50,502 bases of DNA, from contig JAUHYW010000075.1 in assembly GCA_030426085.1 (NCBI GenBank), positions 1-50,502 of the forward strand. Direction: 5' to 3'. How positions within the stretch are numbered: the stretch's first letter is position 1; each line of letters begins with the position of its first letter. The translations under genes and the position numbers were made by a program. The notes beneath the pieces are model-generated. The model was given only the letters and a program-made list of their open reading frames with translations. It had not been told where the DNA came from and did not search any database. Of the stretch, positions 28,201-35,768 are shown in pieces. This stretch comes from a bacterium. GTDB lineage: Bacteria > Myxococcota_A > Bradymonadia > UBA7976 > UBA1532.

Positions 28201-29187
28201 GTGCTCGGTGATCGGGCCGAGGCCCGGTCGCTGATGGGGCGGGTCATCGAGCACGCCGAGCGCACCGACGATCGCAGCAACCTGCTCGCCGGCCTGTCGA
28301 TGCGGGCCGGCTTCCGGGTCATCGACGGCGACATGCGCGCGGCCGAGGTCGACTACGCCCGGGCCCGGGGGCTCTACGACCCCGAGCGCGACCGGGCCCT
28401 CGCCGCCCGCTATGGCTGGGATCCGTTCATGGTGCTGCTCACCGGATCGGCGCTCTCGCTGTACGCCACCGGCCGGGTGGACGCGGCGGTCGAAGGCAGC
28501 GCCCGGGGCGAGGCCTGGTCCCGGGAGATCGAGCACGCCCACAGCATCGCCCAGGCGCTGATGTATCGCTGCATCCTGGCGCTGTGGGCCGACGAGCCGG
28601 CGCAGGCGAAGCGTCACGGCGAGGCGGGGCGGGCGTTCTGCCTCGAGCACGGGCTGCCCGACAACCTGGTCTACATCGAGATGCTGCGGGCGTGGGGCGC
28701 CGACGACATCGACGCGCTGCGGGCGGCCCTCGAGCAGTGCCGGGGCATCGGGCTGCGGCTGGGCCTGAGCATGTACCCCGCCGCGCTGGCGCAGCTCGAG
28801 GCCCGCCGGGGGCGGCACGCCGAGGCCCTGGCCCTCGTCGATGACTGCATCGCCTTCGCCGAAGAGACCGGCGAAGGCATGTTCCTGCCTCGGCTGCATG
28901 GCATGCGTGGCACCTGGTCGCTGGCGCTCGATCCCACCGGGGGCCGGGCGGTCGAGAGCTGGCGGGTGGCGCTGGCGGTAGCCGACGAGACCGGGGCGGT
29001 GATGATGGCTCTGCCGGCTGCCATCGACTACGCCCGCTGGCTGCTCGACCGGGGTGACACCGCCGGGGCGCACGCGGTGCTTGACCCCCGCCTCGAAGTG
29101 ATCGACGGTGGTGACGGAGTGGCCATCGTCGAGCGCGCCCGCAGCCTGCGGTCGGCCGGGGCGATGGGAGCGGAGGTCGAACGATGA
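25231..29187 (+). CDS. TOMM-system-type kinase/cyclase/ATPase fusion protein
   Basis: The 1318-residue protein begins with a Hanks-type kinase (about 20-280: IGEGGFGQVYRA, VVHRDLKPHNIMV, LDFGTG, GTPAYAAPEQL). A nucleotide-cyclase-like domain follows (about 330-460: RRQLIAVAARVEL, ALGTGLVWYFG, ALRVGVHAARQVVG), but metal-binding aspartates are not obvious and it may be inactive. An AAA-type ATPase comes next (Walker A GEAGMGKS near 530, Walker B LVLWVDDLHWAD near 655). A long TPR-like helical C-terminus (about 880-1300) ends the protein. This domain order and size match the TOMM system kinase/cyclase fusion family (TIGR03903 as I recall it), known from myxobacteria next to TOMM precursor genes. 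Consistent with that, its stop overlaps the start of a TOMM-like precursor (ATGA). It starts at ATG 25231 after GAGGTG. Confidence 0.88.
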   Translation: MSAHGAPSTAWPVGRRLADRYIVEDLIGEGGFGQVYRARQIGTGQAVAVKRLRLVTGPGAPPADRQRARFEREVALCGRLFHPNVVRVIDAGEAEGELFTVFEFVPGRTLAAVLAEQGRLGLDETLHLMGQVLDGLAAAHAAGVVHRDLKPHNIMVTETGARRNALILDFGTGALADGLSDGARLTASLEVLGTPAYAAPEQLRGLEPTPRTDLYAWGLIVLECLTGSRVIEGDTPHAALFAQLGADPIPLPPSLTGQPLGALLARVLEKDVERRDVGAAELLRALVELGAPSARPAAEADDGPLAPGEVATLGPPIDPRHWARPGGDRRQLIAVAARVELSPVGEVDPEVLDRLTRQQLAACAEDVAPTGARLAGALGTGLVWYFGAPAREDDARRAQRAMEALRAGMTRRAATLEKSYGVRAALRVGVHAARQVVGPPAGAGPHPDALGLLAGRALALADAALDGPRVSSTARRLLDAAPRLDVADTLSTSRRAPFVGRDRELSTLRALWASARSGAGRAALVVGEAGMGKSRLAQALYDDIEGGRWLVARCLPEARNSTLRPIVDLFESLLDAPDDAPPAARIDALARFVEARGLDAHEAMPLLGAALGLPVSERWPMPGLPPARRREVTFDLLLCSLFDLAERQPLVLWVDDLHWADPSTLDLLKLLIEDLPTAPVFALMTTRPGFEPPWAAGRVDQVRLDRLAPAAVEALIEACDAGHAVGEALRGRIADRTDGVPLFVEELTRMLAERPAGGGDAVPETVEASLAARLDALGPARRTARVAAVIGREFREDLLALVCERDPIELSADLRALVDATLVHRRRRARPVFVFKHALVRDAAYGALTAPDRARIHGRIGEALEARFPEEVARRPELLAHHFGAAGDRRRATRYAETAASAALHRSANVEAVEHARQAIAWLDGLADPRERDQRELRLTGLMTPALMASTGFVAPELRAALDRAAALIESLGLNEAALPILWSTAMVRNVLGDRAEARSLMGRVIEHAERTDDRSNLLAGLSMRAGFRVIDGDMRAAEVDYARARGLYDPERDRALAARYGWDPFMVLLTGSALSLYATGRVDAAVEGSARGEAWSREIEHAHSIAQALMYRCILALWADEPAQAKRHGEAGRAFCLEHGLPDNLVYIEMLRAWGADDIDALRAALEQCRGIGLRLGLSMYPAALAQLEARRGRHAEALALVDDCIAFAEETGEGMFLPRLHGMRGTWSLALDPTGGRAVESWRVALAVADETGAVMMALPAAIDYARWLLDRGDTAGAHAVLDPRLEVIDGGDGVAIVERARSLRSAGAMGAEVER

Positions 29188-29612
29188 GTGGAGCGATGCG
29201 AGATGGCACGGCCGATGGGATGAAGACCGACTCCCAGTCGACCCTGAACGCCAACCTGTACCTGCTGTGGGTCGAGACCTGGAACAAAGCCGTCGCCCTG
29301 GCGTGGCGCGACCCGGGGTTCGCCAAGTGGCTGGTCGCCGACCCCAAGGCGGCGCTGGAGAAGCAGTTCGGCTTCGTCTTCCACGATCAGGTCGATCTGT
29401 CGGTCACGGCGATCGACGAGGGCGCGGCCGACCCCGACGGCCGGCCGTACGGCTGGACGAACGGCGCCGACGGCCCCGAGGGCTGGCACCTGCCGTCGAC
29501 CCGGATCGAGCTGTTCCTGCCGCCGGCGCCGGAGGCCACCGAGCAGGCGGTGGCGGTGATGGCCTACTGGGAGACCGACGAGGCGCTGCCGTTCTCCTGC
29601 TCCTGCGCCTGA
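29184..29612 (+). CDS. Probable TOMM (thiazole/oxazole-modified RiPP) precursor, BMA_0021-like
   Basis: This 142-residue protein starts at ATG 29184, 7 nt after GGAGG, and overlaps the stop of the kinase/cyclase gene by 4 nt. The leader-like part follows the NHLP/BMA_0021-type precursor pattern: WNKAVALAWRDPGFAKWLVA, then DPKAALEKQFGF, VDLSV, and LFLPPAPEATEQAVAVMAYW. It ends PFSCSCA, a short Cys/Ser core of the kind converted to thiazole and oxazoline rings. No YcaO cyclodehydratase is present in the window, so modification would have to be done by enzymes encoded elsewhere. The family link is from pattern recognition. The coupling to the kinase/cyclase fusion independently supports it. The 3' end overlaps the convergent amidohydrolase gene by 49 nt. 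Confidence 0.75.
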   Translation: MSGAMRDGTADGMKTDSQSTLNANLYLLWVETWNKAVALAWRDPGFAKWLVADPKAALEKQFGFVFHDQVDLSVTAIDEGAADPDGRPYGWTNGADGPEGWHLPSTRIELFLPPAPEATEQAVAVMAYWETDEALPFSCSCA

Positions 29613-30781
29613 GCCCCGCGCCACCCGAACCACGCGGCGGCGTTGCCCCCCATCAGCCGGGCGAACGCGGCTGAGCCCACCCGCGCCTCGAGCGCCGCCG
29701 CCTGCTGCACCAGCCCGGTGTCGTGGTCGAAGTGGGGGAAGTCGGTGCCGAAGACGAACGGCGCCGACCCCAGCGCGTCCACCGCCTCGGCCAGCAGCGG
29801 CTCGCCCGGCTCGAACCCCAGCACGCACGCCCGACGGATCAGGGACGACGGCGGATCGGGCACCTGGCGGCGCAGGTCGTCGGTGGCCACCGACCACGAC
29901 GCGTCCAGCCGCCACAGCCAGTGGGGCAGCCAGCTACAGCCCGCCTCGAGCAGCCCGACCCGCAGCGTCGGGTGGCGGGCCAACACCCCCCCGTCGATCA
30001 ACGCCACCAGGGCCATCATCGCCTCCAGCCCGTGGGCGCAGGCGTGGCGGGCGAACTGGCTGTCGAAGCGATCGGTGCCCGCCGCCGGCACCCGGGCGTG
30101 GGTCCCGCCGTGCAGCATCACGGGCAGCGCGGCCTCGGCGCAGCGGGCCCAGAACGGCGCCAGATCGGGGTGGCCCAGGGTGCGGCCGCCCACCGGCTCG
30201 GGGCGCATGACCACCGCCCGCCAGCCGCGGACGAGGACCGCCTCGAGGTCGACCACCATCCGGCTCGGGTCGTGGCGGGCGATGAGGCCCACCGGCAGGA
30301 GCCGCTGCGGATCGGCGGCGCACAGGTCGGCCAGCCAGCGGTTGTAGGCCGCCGCGAAGGCGTGGGCCACCGGGGGCGGCATGTCGTCGGTGCCGATGAG
30401 GAAGGTGGCGTAGGTCGGCATGAGCGCGGCGGCGGCGACCCCCTGGCGATCCATCGAGGCGAGCTGGCCGGCGCCGACGCTGGCTTCGTGCATCGCGCCC
30501 AGGCGGGTCCACGATCCGCGGCTGGCCGCCAGCCGCATCGCCTCGGGCATCGGGCGCCAGATGGGGCGGCCCCGCCAGCAGGGGATGGGCATCAGCGGGG
30601 TCATGCCCGCCGGCCCCAGCCGCTGCATGCGGGCGGCGATCGTCTCGCCGGGCACGTCGCCCGCGTCGGGCACGAGGGTCGGCGCCTCGTCCCGGAAGGC
30701 GGGATCGAGGTAGCGGGGCCACATGTCGAATGGCTCGATGACGTGCCGGTCGGCGTCGAAGACGATGGCATCCGGTCGCAT
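29564..30781 (-). CDS. Amidohydrolase_2 family metal-dependent hydrolase
   Basis: The 405-residue protein starts at ATG 30781, 5 nt after GGGAGG. It has the TIM-barrel amidohydrolase_2 pattern. The N-terminal metal site is FDADRHVIEP (the more common form is DxHxHxxP, so one His is replaced by Asp-Arg). LHGGTHAR is in the middle, with E/AGCSWLPHWLWRLD, and the terminal FGTDFPHFD is followed by a ...FARLMGGNAAAWFGW ending. Relatives decarboxylate or hydrolyse small aromatic or carboxylic substrates, and the substrate here is unknown. Its 3' end overlaps the TOMM precursor gene on the other strand. It could tailor the peptide or be unrelated. The 238-bp gap to 31020 shows nothing else. Confidence 0.82.
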   Translation of the reverse strand: MRPDAIVFDADRHVIEPFDMWPRYLDPAFRDEAPTLVPDAGDVPGETIAARMQRLGPAGMTPLMPIPCWRGRPIWRPMPEAMRLAASRGSWTRLGAMHEASVGAGQLASMDRQGVAAAALMPTYATFLIGTDDMPPPVAHAFAAAYNRWLADLCAADPQRLLPVGLIARHDPSRMVVDLEAVLVRGWRAVVMRPEPVGGRTLGHPDLAPFWARCAEAALPVMLHGGTHARVPAAGTDRFDSQFARHACAHGLEAMMALVALIDGGVLARHPTLRVGLLEAGCSWLPHWLWRLDASWSVATDDLRRQVPDPPSSLIRRACVLGFEPGEPLLAEAVDALGSAPFVFGTDFPHFDHDTGLVQQAAALEARVGSAAFARLMGGNAAAWFGWRGAQAQEQENGSASSVSQ

Positions 30782-31019
30782 CGCACCCTCCCTGTCAGTG
30801 GCGTGCTCCGCTGTATCAGCCGGCGTCACGCCGGACAAGCCGGGGGCTGCGTCCGGGGGGGACGCGGCCGCGTCCGGGCGGCGCGCAGGGGGCCCGCGCC
30901 GTGACCGCCGGATCGCGTCGAATCACAGCCCGATGCGGGCTCCAGCGTCTGGTACGCCCGCTGCAATCACCGGCTGGCGAGCGCCGCGCGGCGCATCACC
31001 CACATCCCGGAGGCCGGTC

Positions 31020-31544
31020 ATGCTGCGGATCCCGTTCGTCGTCTTCTTCTGCGCGCTCTTCGCCCTGCCCTCCGCCCGGGCCCAGATCAGCGGCGGCCTG
31101 GAAGGCAAGTGGCAGCACTACACCGTCGCGGCCGAGGCGGGCGAGTCGCCGCTCTTCGACTTGTGGATCGAGGGCGAGATGGTGGCCTGGCGGATGCAGG
31201 CCGGGGTCGCCGCCGCCGATCTGGATCGGGCGCTGGTCTGGCGGCCGGGGGCGGTGGTCTCCCGCCCGCCGGCCGACGCCCGGGTCTCGACCTCGGAGGC
31301 CCGGCCGGTGGCGGGGCCGTCGCTGTCGGCGCCGAGCCACCTCATCGTGCGGGACGGGGTCGTCACCGCCCTCGTCGAGCTGCGCCTGACCCCCGACTGC
31401 GCCAAGCGCTGCGGACTCGCGGGCCTGGACGTGGTCGAGCTGGCGGGCCGGATCTTCGCCCCGGACGGCGCGGCCGGGGTCGAGCTGCCGGCGGGCGGGC
31501 GGTTCCCGGTCGAGGCCGGCGATCGACGCCTCTCCTGGCGTTGA
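31020..31544 (+). CDS. Secreted protein of unknown function with QISGGLEG start
   Basis: The 174-residue protein starts at ATG 31020, 6 nt after GGAGG. A clear Sec signal peptide (MLRIPFVVFFCALFALPSARA) precedes the mature start QISGGLEGKWQHYTV. The remainder is beta-rich with one Cys pair (TPDCAKRCG near residues 125-132) and no known family. It has no lipobox and no C-terminal sorting tail. The QISGGLEG motif at the mature start also occurs in the MYXO-CTERM-like protein at 18766-19020. The kinase-FGE gene follows after 115 nt on the same strand, and a lone TATACT hexamer lies at 31596-31601 in that gap. Confidence 0.75.
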   Translation: MLRIPFVVFFCALFALPSARAQISGGLEGKWQHYTVAAEAGESPLFDLWIEGEMVAWRMQAGVAAADLDRALVWRPGAVVSRPPADARVSTSEARPVAGPSLSAPSHLIVRDGVVTALVELRLTPDCAKRCGLAGLDVVELAGRIFAPDGAAGVELPAGGRFPVEAGDRRLSWR

Positions 31545-31659
31545 TCGCCGCGCGCGGCGCCACCGGCGGCATGCGGCCCGGCGGAGGACTTGCGCTATAC
31601 TCGCCCCCTCTCGCGCATCGCCCGGGCCCGCCCCGGACGCCTCGAGGGGGGAGAGGACC

Positions 31660-34062
31660 GTGCGCACCCCGCCGACCGAGACGCTCGACCCGCCGCCCGA
31701 CGAGGACGGCTCGCTGACCCGGACGTCGGGGCTGTACCCCGGCGCGGTCGACATGTCCCACGACGGCCCGCCGGTCGAGGCGTGCCCCCGGCTGGGCACC
31801 GAGCGCTACTCCGGCTTCCGCCACATCGCCCGCGGGGGACAGGGCGATGTCTTCGAGGCGTTCGATCAGCGGCTGGCCCGCTCGGTGGCGATCAAGGTGC
31901 TGCGGCCCGATCGGCTGCGGGCGGCCGACGCGCTGCGCTACGAGGTCGGGCTGATGGTCGGCCTGGAGCACCCGGGCATCGTACCGGTGCACGACCGGGG
32001 CGAGACGCTCGACGGGCGGCCGTGGTTCGCGATGCAGCTCCTCGGGGGCGACGATCTGGGCGCGGTCGTCGAGCGCATGCGGGCCGGCGACGCCCACTGG
32101 ACCCCCCGGCGCACGCTGGATGTGCTGGCCCGGGTGGCGGCGGCGGTGGGCCACGCCCACCAGCGGGGGGTGGTGCACTGCGACCTCAAGCCGAGCAACG
32201 TGCGGGTGGGCGCGCTGGGCGAGGTCCGGGTCATGGACTGGGGCATCGCCCGCCGCACGCCGCGGACCGAGCCCACCGCGGCCCTGGTCCGCCCCACCGG
32301 CACCCCGGGCTACATGGCCCCCGAGCGCTACGAGGCGTGGCTGCCCGACCCCCGGGCCGACGTCTACAGCCTGGGCGCGATCCTGTACCTGCTGCTGACC
32401 GGTCTGCGCCCGGGGGTGGTGGTGGGGCCGCCATCCCGCTGGCGGTCGCAGTGGCCCGACGGGACCGACGCCTCGCCCGATCTGGTCGCCCTGGCCGCCA
32501 CCGCCTGCGCCCGCGAGCCCGAGGATCGCCCGGCGGACGGCGCGGCCTTCGCCCGGGGGCTGACCGACTGGCTGGACGGCGCGAAGCGGCGGGACGAGGC
32601 CCGGGCGATGCTGGCCGACGCCGACGCGCTGCGGGCCCGGTGGCGCACGCTGCGGGACGAGGCGGCCGACATCCGCGATCGGGCGGTGGCCCGGCTGGCC
32701 GAGGTCGGCCCGCTCGCCTCGGCCGAGGCGAAGCGACCGGGGCGGGCGCTGGCCGCCGACGCCGAGGCCCGGGCGGCCGAGGCCGAGCTGGCCGAGCTGG
32801 CGCTGGTGGGCACGGTGCAGGCGGCGCTCATCCGCGATCCGACGCTGCCCGGGGCCGCGGCGCTGCTGGCCGATCACTATCGGGACGTGCTGCTCGACGC
32901 CGAGGCGGCCCGGGACGCGGCCGGGGTGCGGCGGGCGTCGGCCCTCATCCGGATGCATGGCGACCCGGCCCGGATCGAGTGGCTGGACGGCCCGAGCCCG
33001 GTGAGCCTGACGGTCGACGCGCCCGAGGCCCGGGTGCGCCTGGCGCGCTACACGCTGCGCGAGGGGCGGCTGGTCCCCGGCCCCGAGCAGATCCATCAGG
33101 CGCCGCTGCGCGCGGTCGAGGTCGTGCCGGGCAGCTACCTGGCGGTGCTCGAGTCCCCCGGCCGGGCGCCGGTCCGGCTGCCGCTGCGGGTCGAGCGGGG
33201 CGCGCACTGGCGCCACGCGCCGCCGGGGTGTGATCCGATGCCGGTGCACCTGCCGCCCTCGGGGGCCATCGGGCCTGACGAGATCTACGTGCCGGCGGGC
33301 GCCTGCATCGTGGGGGGTGATCCGGCGGCCCTCGACGGGCTGCCCCGGCGGCGCATCTGGATCGACGGCTTCGTCATCGGGCGCACGGCGGTGACCCACG
33401 GCGCATGGCGGGGCTTCCTGGAAGACACCCTGGACCGCCGGGGCCCGGCCGCGCTCGACGGGCTCCTGCCCCGCCCCCGGGACGGCGCCTCGCCGAGCGG
33501 GGGGCCCATCGCGCTCGACCCCGACGGTCGGCTGGTCTTCGCGCTCGACGACGACGGCGAGCCGGTGCACCCCGACAGCCCGGTGGCCCTGGTGGACTGG
33601 CCGGCGGCGACGGCCTACGCCCGCTGGCGCGCCGCCCGGGACGAGCTGCCCTGGCGGCTGCCCCACGACCTCGAGTGGGAGAAGGCGGCCCGGGGTGTGG
33701 ACGGGCGGCTGTGGCCCTGGGGCGACGACTTCGATCCGACCTGGACCCGGGTCGCCGAGAGCTTCGCCGGCCGCCCTCACCCGGTGCCGGTCGGATCGGC
33801 CGCGGCCGACGAGAGCCCGTACGGGGTGCGGGACATGGCCGGCACCATCCGGACGTGGTGCGGCTCGGACTACCAGCGCGACGGTCCGCCGGGCGCGCGG
33901 CTGACGGTCCGAGATCCGCAGGGCGCGCTGCGTATGGTGCGGGGCGGCGCGTGGGTCGCCGCGGCGCCGACGTGCCGCCCGGCGGGTCGCTTCGCCAACC
34001 GGCCCGACGACCGGTTCCGCACGATCGGGGTCCGGCTGGCCCGCTCGCTGCCGTCGCCCTGA
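31660..34062 (+). CDS. Ser/Thr kinase fused to an FGE-sulfatase (SUMF1-like) domain, second copy
   Basis: The 800-residue protein starts at GTG 31660 after GGGGAGAGG. The kinase domain (about 50-300) has IARGGQGDVFEAFD, VAIKVLRPD and GVVHCDLKPSNVRV, where Cys replaces Arg of the usual HRD, then MDWGIAR and GTPGYMAPERY. Replacement of the HRD arginine marks a non-RD kinase, which usually does not need activation-loop phosphorylation. A charged helical segment and a PEGA-like piece (LTVDAPEARVRLARY) follow. The C-terminal FGE-like domain reads YVPAGACIVGGDPAALDGLP, LPHDLEWEKAARGVDGRLWPWGDDF, SPYGVRDMAGTIRTW and IGVRLARSLP. The domain plan equals that of 19799-22354, so the two arose from a common ancestor. 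A rho-independent terminator follows. Confidence 0.9.
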   Translation: MRTPPTETLDPPPDEDGSLTRTSGLYPGAVDMSHDGPPVEACPRLGTERYSGFRHIARGGQGDVFEAFDQRLARSVAIKVLRPDRLRAADALRYEVGLMVGLEHPGIVPVHDRGETLDGRPWFAMQLLGGDDLGAVVERMRAGDAHWTPRRTLDVLARVAAAVGHAHQRGVVHCDLKPSNVRVGALGEVRVMDWGIARRTPRTEPTAALVRPTGTPGYMAPERYEAWLPDPRADVYSLGAILYLLLTGLRPGVVVGPPSRWRSQWPDGTDASPDLVALAATACAREPEDRPADGAAFARGLTDWLDGAKRRDEARAMLADADALRARWRTLRDEAADIRDRAVARLAEVGPLASAEAKRPGRALAADAEARAAEAELAELALVGTVQAALIRDPTLPGAAALLADHYRDVLLDAEAARDAAGVRRASALIRMHGDPARIEWLDGPSPVSLTVDAPEARVRLARYTLREGRLVPGPEQIHQAPLRAVEVVPGSYLAVLESPGRAPVRLPLRVERGAHWRHAPPGCDPMPVHLPPSGAIGPDEIYVPAGACIVGGDPAALDGLPRRRIWIDGFVIGRTAVTHGAWRGFLEDTLDRRGPAALDGLLPRPRDGASPSGGPIALDPDGRLVFALDDDGEPVHPDSPVALVDWPAATAYARWRAARDELPWRLPHDLEWEKAARGVDGRLWPWGDDFDPTWTRVAESFAGRPHPVPVGSAAADESPYGVRDMAGTIRTWCGSDYQRDGPPGARLTVRDPQGALRMVRGGAWVAAAPTCRPAGRFANRPDDRFRTIGVRLARSLPSP

Positions 34063-34087
34063 CCCCCGCCGGCCGGGGGTGCCTTTT
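34063..34087 (+). terminator. Rho-independent terminator after the kinase-FGE gene
   Basis: CCCCCG-CCGGC-CGGGGG (34063-34079 with the stop base context) is followed by TGCCTTTT. A 6-bp GC stem plus a short T-run directly after the stop codon is the classical arrangement. Confidence 0.7.
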
Positions 34088-34147
34088 CGTGTGACGCTCG
34101 ATGGGCCATCATCATCCCGAGTGCAGCGCGCGCTCGGGGAGGCACCG

Positions 34148-35266
34148 ATGGACGAGTTCCCGACCGACGGATCGATCGATCCGCCGCAGGCCGCCGACGG
34201 CGCCTACGGCAGCGTGCTCGAGCGGCTGCACGAGGGCTTCCAGATCCTGGACCACCGCTGGCGCTACCTCTACGTCAACGACGCGGTGGTGGCCCACGCC
34301 CGCCGCCCGCGCCGGGCCCTGCTCGGCCGCTCGATGCTCGAGCTGTACCCCGGCATCGAAGAGACGCCGATCTTCACCACGCTCCGGCGCTGCATGCGCC
34401 AGCGGGTGTCGGATCAGGTCGAGAGCCGCTTCTTCTACCCCGAGGGCGGCAGCGCGTGGTTCGAACTGCGCGTCCAGCCGGTGCCCGAGGGGCTGGCGGT
34501 CCTGTCGATCGACGTCTCCGAGCGCAAGGCCCTCGAAGCCCGCCTGCGCCAGTCGCAGCGCCTCGACGCCGCCGGCCGGCTGGCCGCCGGGCTGGCCCAC
34601 GACTTCGGCAACCTGCTCTCGGCGATCACCGGAGCCTGCGCCCTGGCGCTCAACCGCGACCCCGAGCCGGGCGTGCGGGGCGACCTCGAGCTGGCGCTGT
34701 CGGCCGGGGAGCGGGCGTCGGCCCTCGTCGAGCAGCTCATGGCCTTCTGCCGCCAGCGCGCGGTGAACCCCCAGCCGCTCGACGTGCGCGCCCGCATCGC
34801 CGCCTTCGCCGACCTGCTGCGCCGGAGCACCGCCCGCCGGTGCCCGGTGGAGCTGTTCCTCGAGCCGACCCCGCCGGTGAACATGGACGGCGGCGGCTTC
34901 GAGCAGGTCGTGCTCAACCTCGTGGTCAACGCCGCCGACGCCATGCCCGACGGCGGCTCGATCACCGTGCGCACCGGCGACGTGCTCTTCGAGCAGGAGA
35001 CCGCCTTCGGCGCCGCCACGCTGCCCGCCGGGCGCTACGCCGCGCTGACCGTGACCGACACCGGCGTCGGCATGCCGCCCGAGGTGGCCGCGCGGGTCTT
35101 CGAACCGTGCTTCACCACCAAGAGCGAGGGGCAGGGCACCGGCCTCGGTCTGTCGAGCAGCTACGGCATCGTGCGCCAGGCCGGGGGCGCCATCGCGGTG
35201 TGCAGCGAGCCCGGCACCGGCTCGAGCTTCACCGTCTACCTGCCCGCCGCGCCGAGCGCCGATTGA
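34148..35266 (+). CDS. PAS-domain sensor histidine kinase
   Basis: The 372-residue protein starts at ATG 34148, 5 nt after GGGGAGG. A PAS domain (about 18-135: LERLHEGFQILDHRWRYLYV, ...LELYPGIEET, ...FELRVQPVPEGL) is followed by the HisKA helix with phosphoacceptor His near residue 150 (GRLAAGLAHDFGNLLSAI). The ATPase domain has an N box LNLVVNAADAM, G1 DTGVGMP and G2 GTGLGLSSSYGIV. No transmembrane helices occur, so it senses a cytoplasmic signal. No response regulator is adjacent, which makes it an orphan kinase. The stop overlaps the TTG of a small membrane protein, and the two may be co-translated. Confidence 0.88.
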   Translation: MDEFPTDGSIDPPQAADGAYGSVLERLHEGFQILDHRWRYLYVNDAVVAHARRPRRALLGRSMLELYPGIEETPIFTTLRRCMRQRVSDQVESRFFYPEGGSAWFELRVQPVPEGLAVLSIDVSERKALEARLRQSQRLDAAGRLAAGLAHDFGNLLSAITGACALALNRDPEPGVRGDLELALSAGERASALVEQLMAFCRQRAVNPQPLDVRARIAAFADLLRRSTARRCPVELFLEPTPPVNMDGGGFEQVVLNLVVNAADAMPDGGSITVRTGDVLFEQETAFGAATLPAGRYAALTVTDTGVGMPPEVAARVFEPCFTTKSEGQGTGLGLSSSYGIVRQAGGAIAVCSEPGTGSSFTVYLPAAPSAD

Positions 35267-35760
35267 CCCACCCCGATCCGCAGCCGCCCATCCCCCGCCC
35301 GGTCCTGGCCCTGCATGGCCTCGCCGCGCTCATGGTCATCGTGCTGGGGGCGGTCTACCTCGGCCGGTCGAGCATCATGCCCTACCACCTCGACGCCATC
35401 GAGACGACCTGGAGCGACCTGGACCCCCGCCACCGGGCCTTGTACCTGGCCTTCTTCAAGGGCGTCGGCGCGGGCTACCTCTCGGCGGGCCTGGCCCTGC
35501 TCATCATCGTGCTGGGCCCCATGCGCTGCGGCGCGCGCTGGACCCTGTGGGCCGCGCCGCTGGTGACCTTCGCCGGCATGGTGCCGCTGGTGGGCATCAT
35601 CCTCTTCGTGCGGGCCCACACCCCGGCCGACCCCCCGATGGCCTACCCGGTCCTGATCCTGGTGCTCTCGGCGATCGCGGTCGGCCTCTCGCTGCACGCC
35701 CGCGCCCGCCGCCCGACAGAAAACACGTCCAGCGGACACTCGGGGGCCCTCACACCCTAG
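35263..35760 (+). CDS. Small four-helix integral membrane protein
   Basis: The 165-residue frame is read from TTG 35263 (TTGA overlap with the kinase stop). It has four hydrophobic helices: VLALHGLAALMVIVLGAVYL, AFFKGVGAGYLSAGLALLII, APLVTFAGMVPLVGIILFV and YPVLILVLSAIAVGLSLHA. No family is recognised. The start codon is uncertain because no Shine-Dalgarno precedes the TTG, but the frame cannot begin much later without losing the first helix. Being next to an orphan histidine kinase it may feed a membrane signal to it; this is inference from position only. Confidence 0.65.
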   Translation: MTHPDPQPPIPRPVLALHGLAALMVIVLGAVYLGRSSIMPYHLDAIETTWSDLDPRHRALYLAFFKGVGAGYLSAGLALLIIVLGPMRCGARWTLWAAPLVTFAGMVPLVGIILFVRAHTPADPPMAYPVLILVLSAIAVGLSLHARARRPTENTSSGHSGALTP

Positions 35761-35768
35761 TCAGGGTG

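Noticed and set aside
31596..31601. TATACT as promoter of the kinase-FGE gene at 31660
   Set aside because: No -35-like element lies 16-18 nt upstream, and the gene has a good Shine-Dalgarno. The hexamer alone is not enough.
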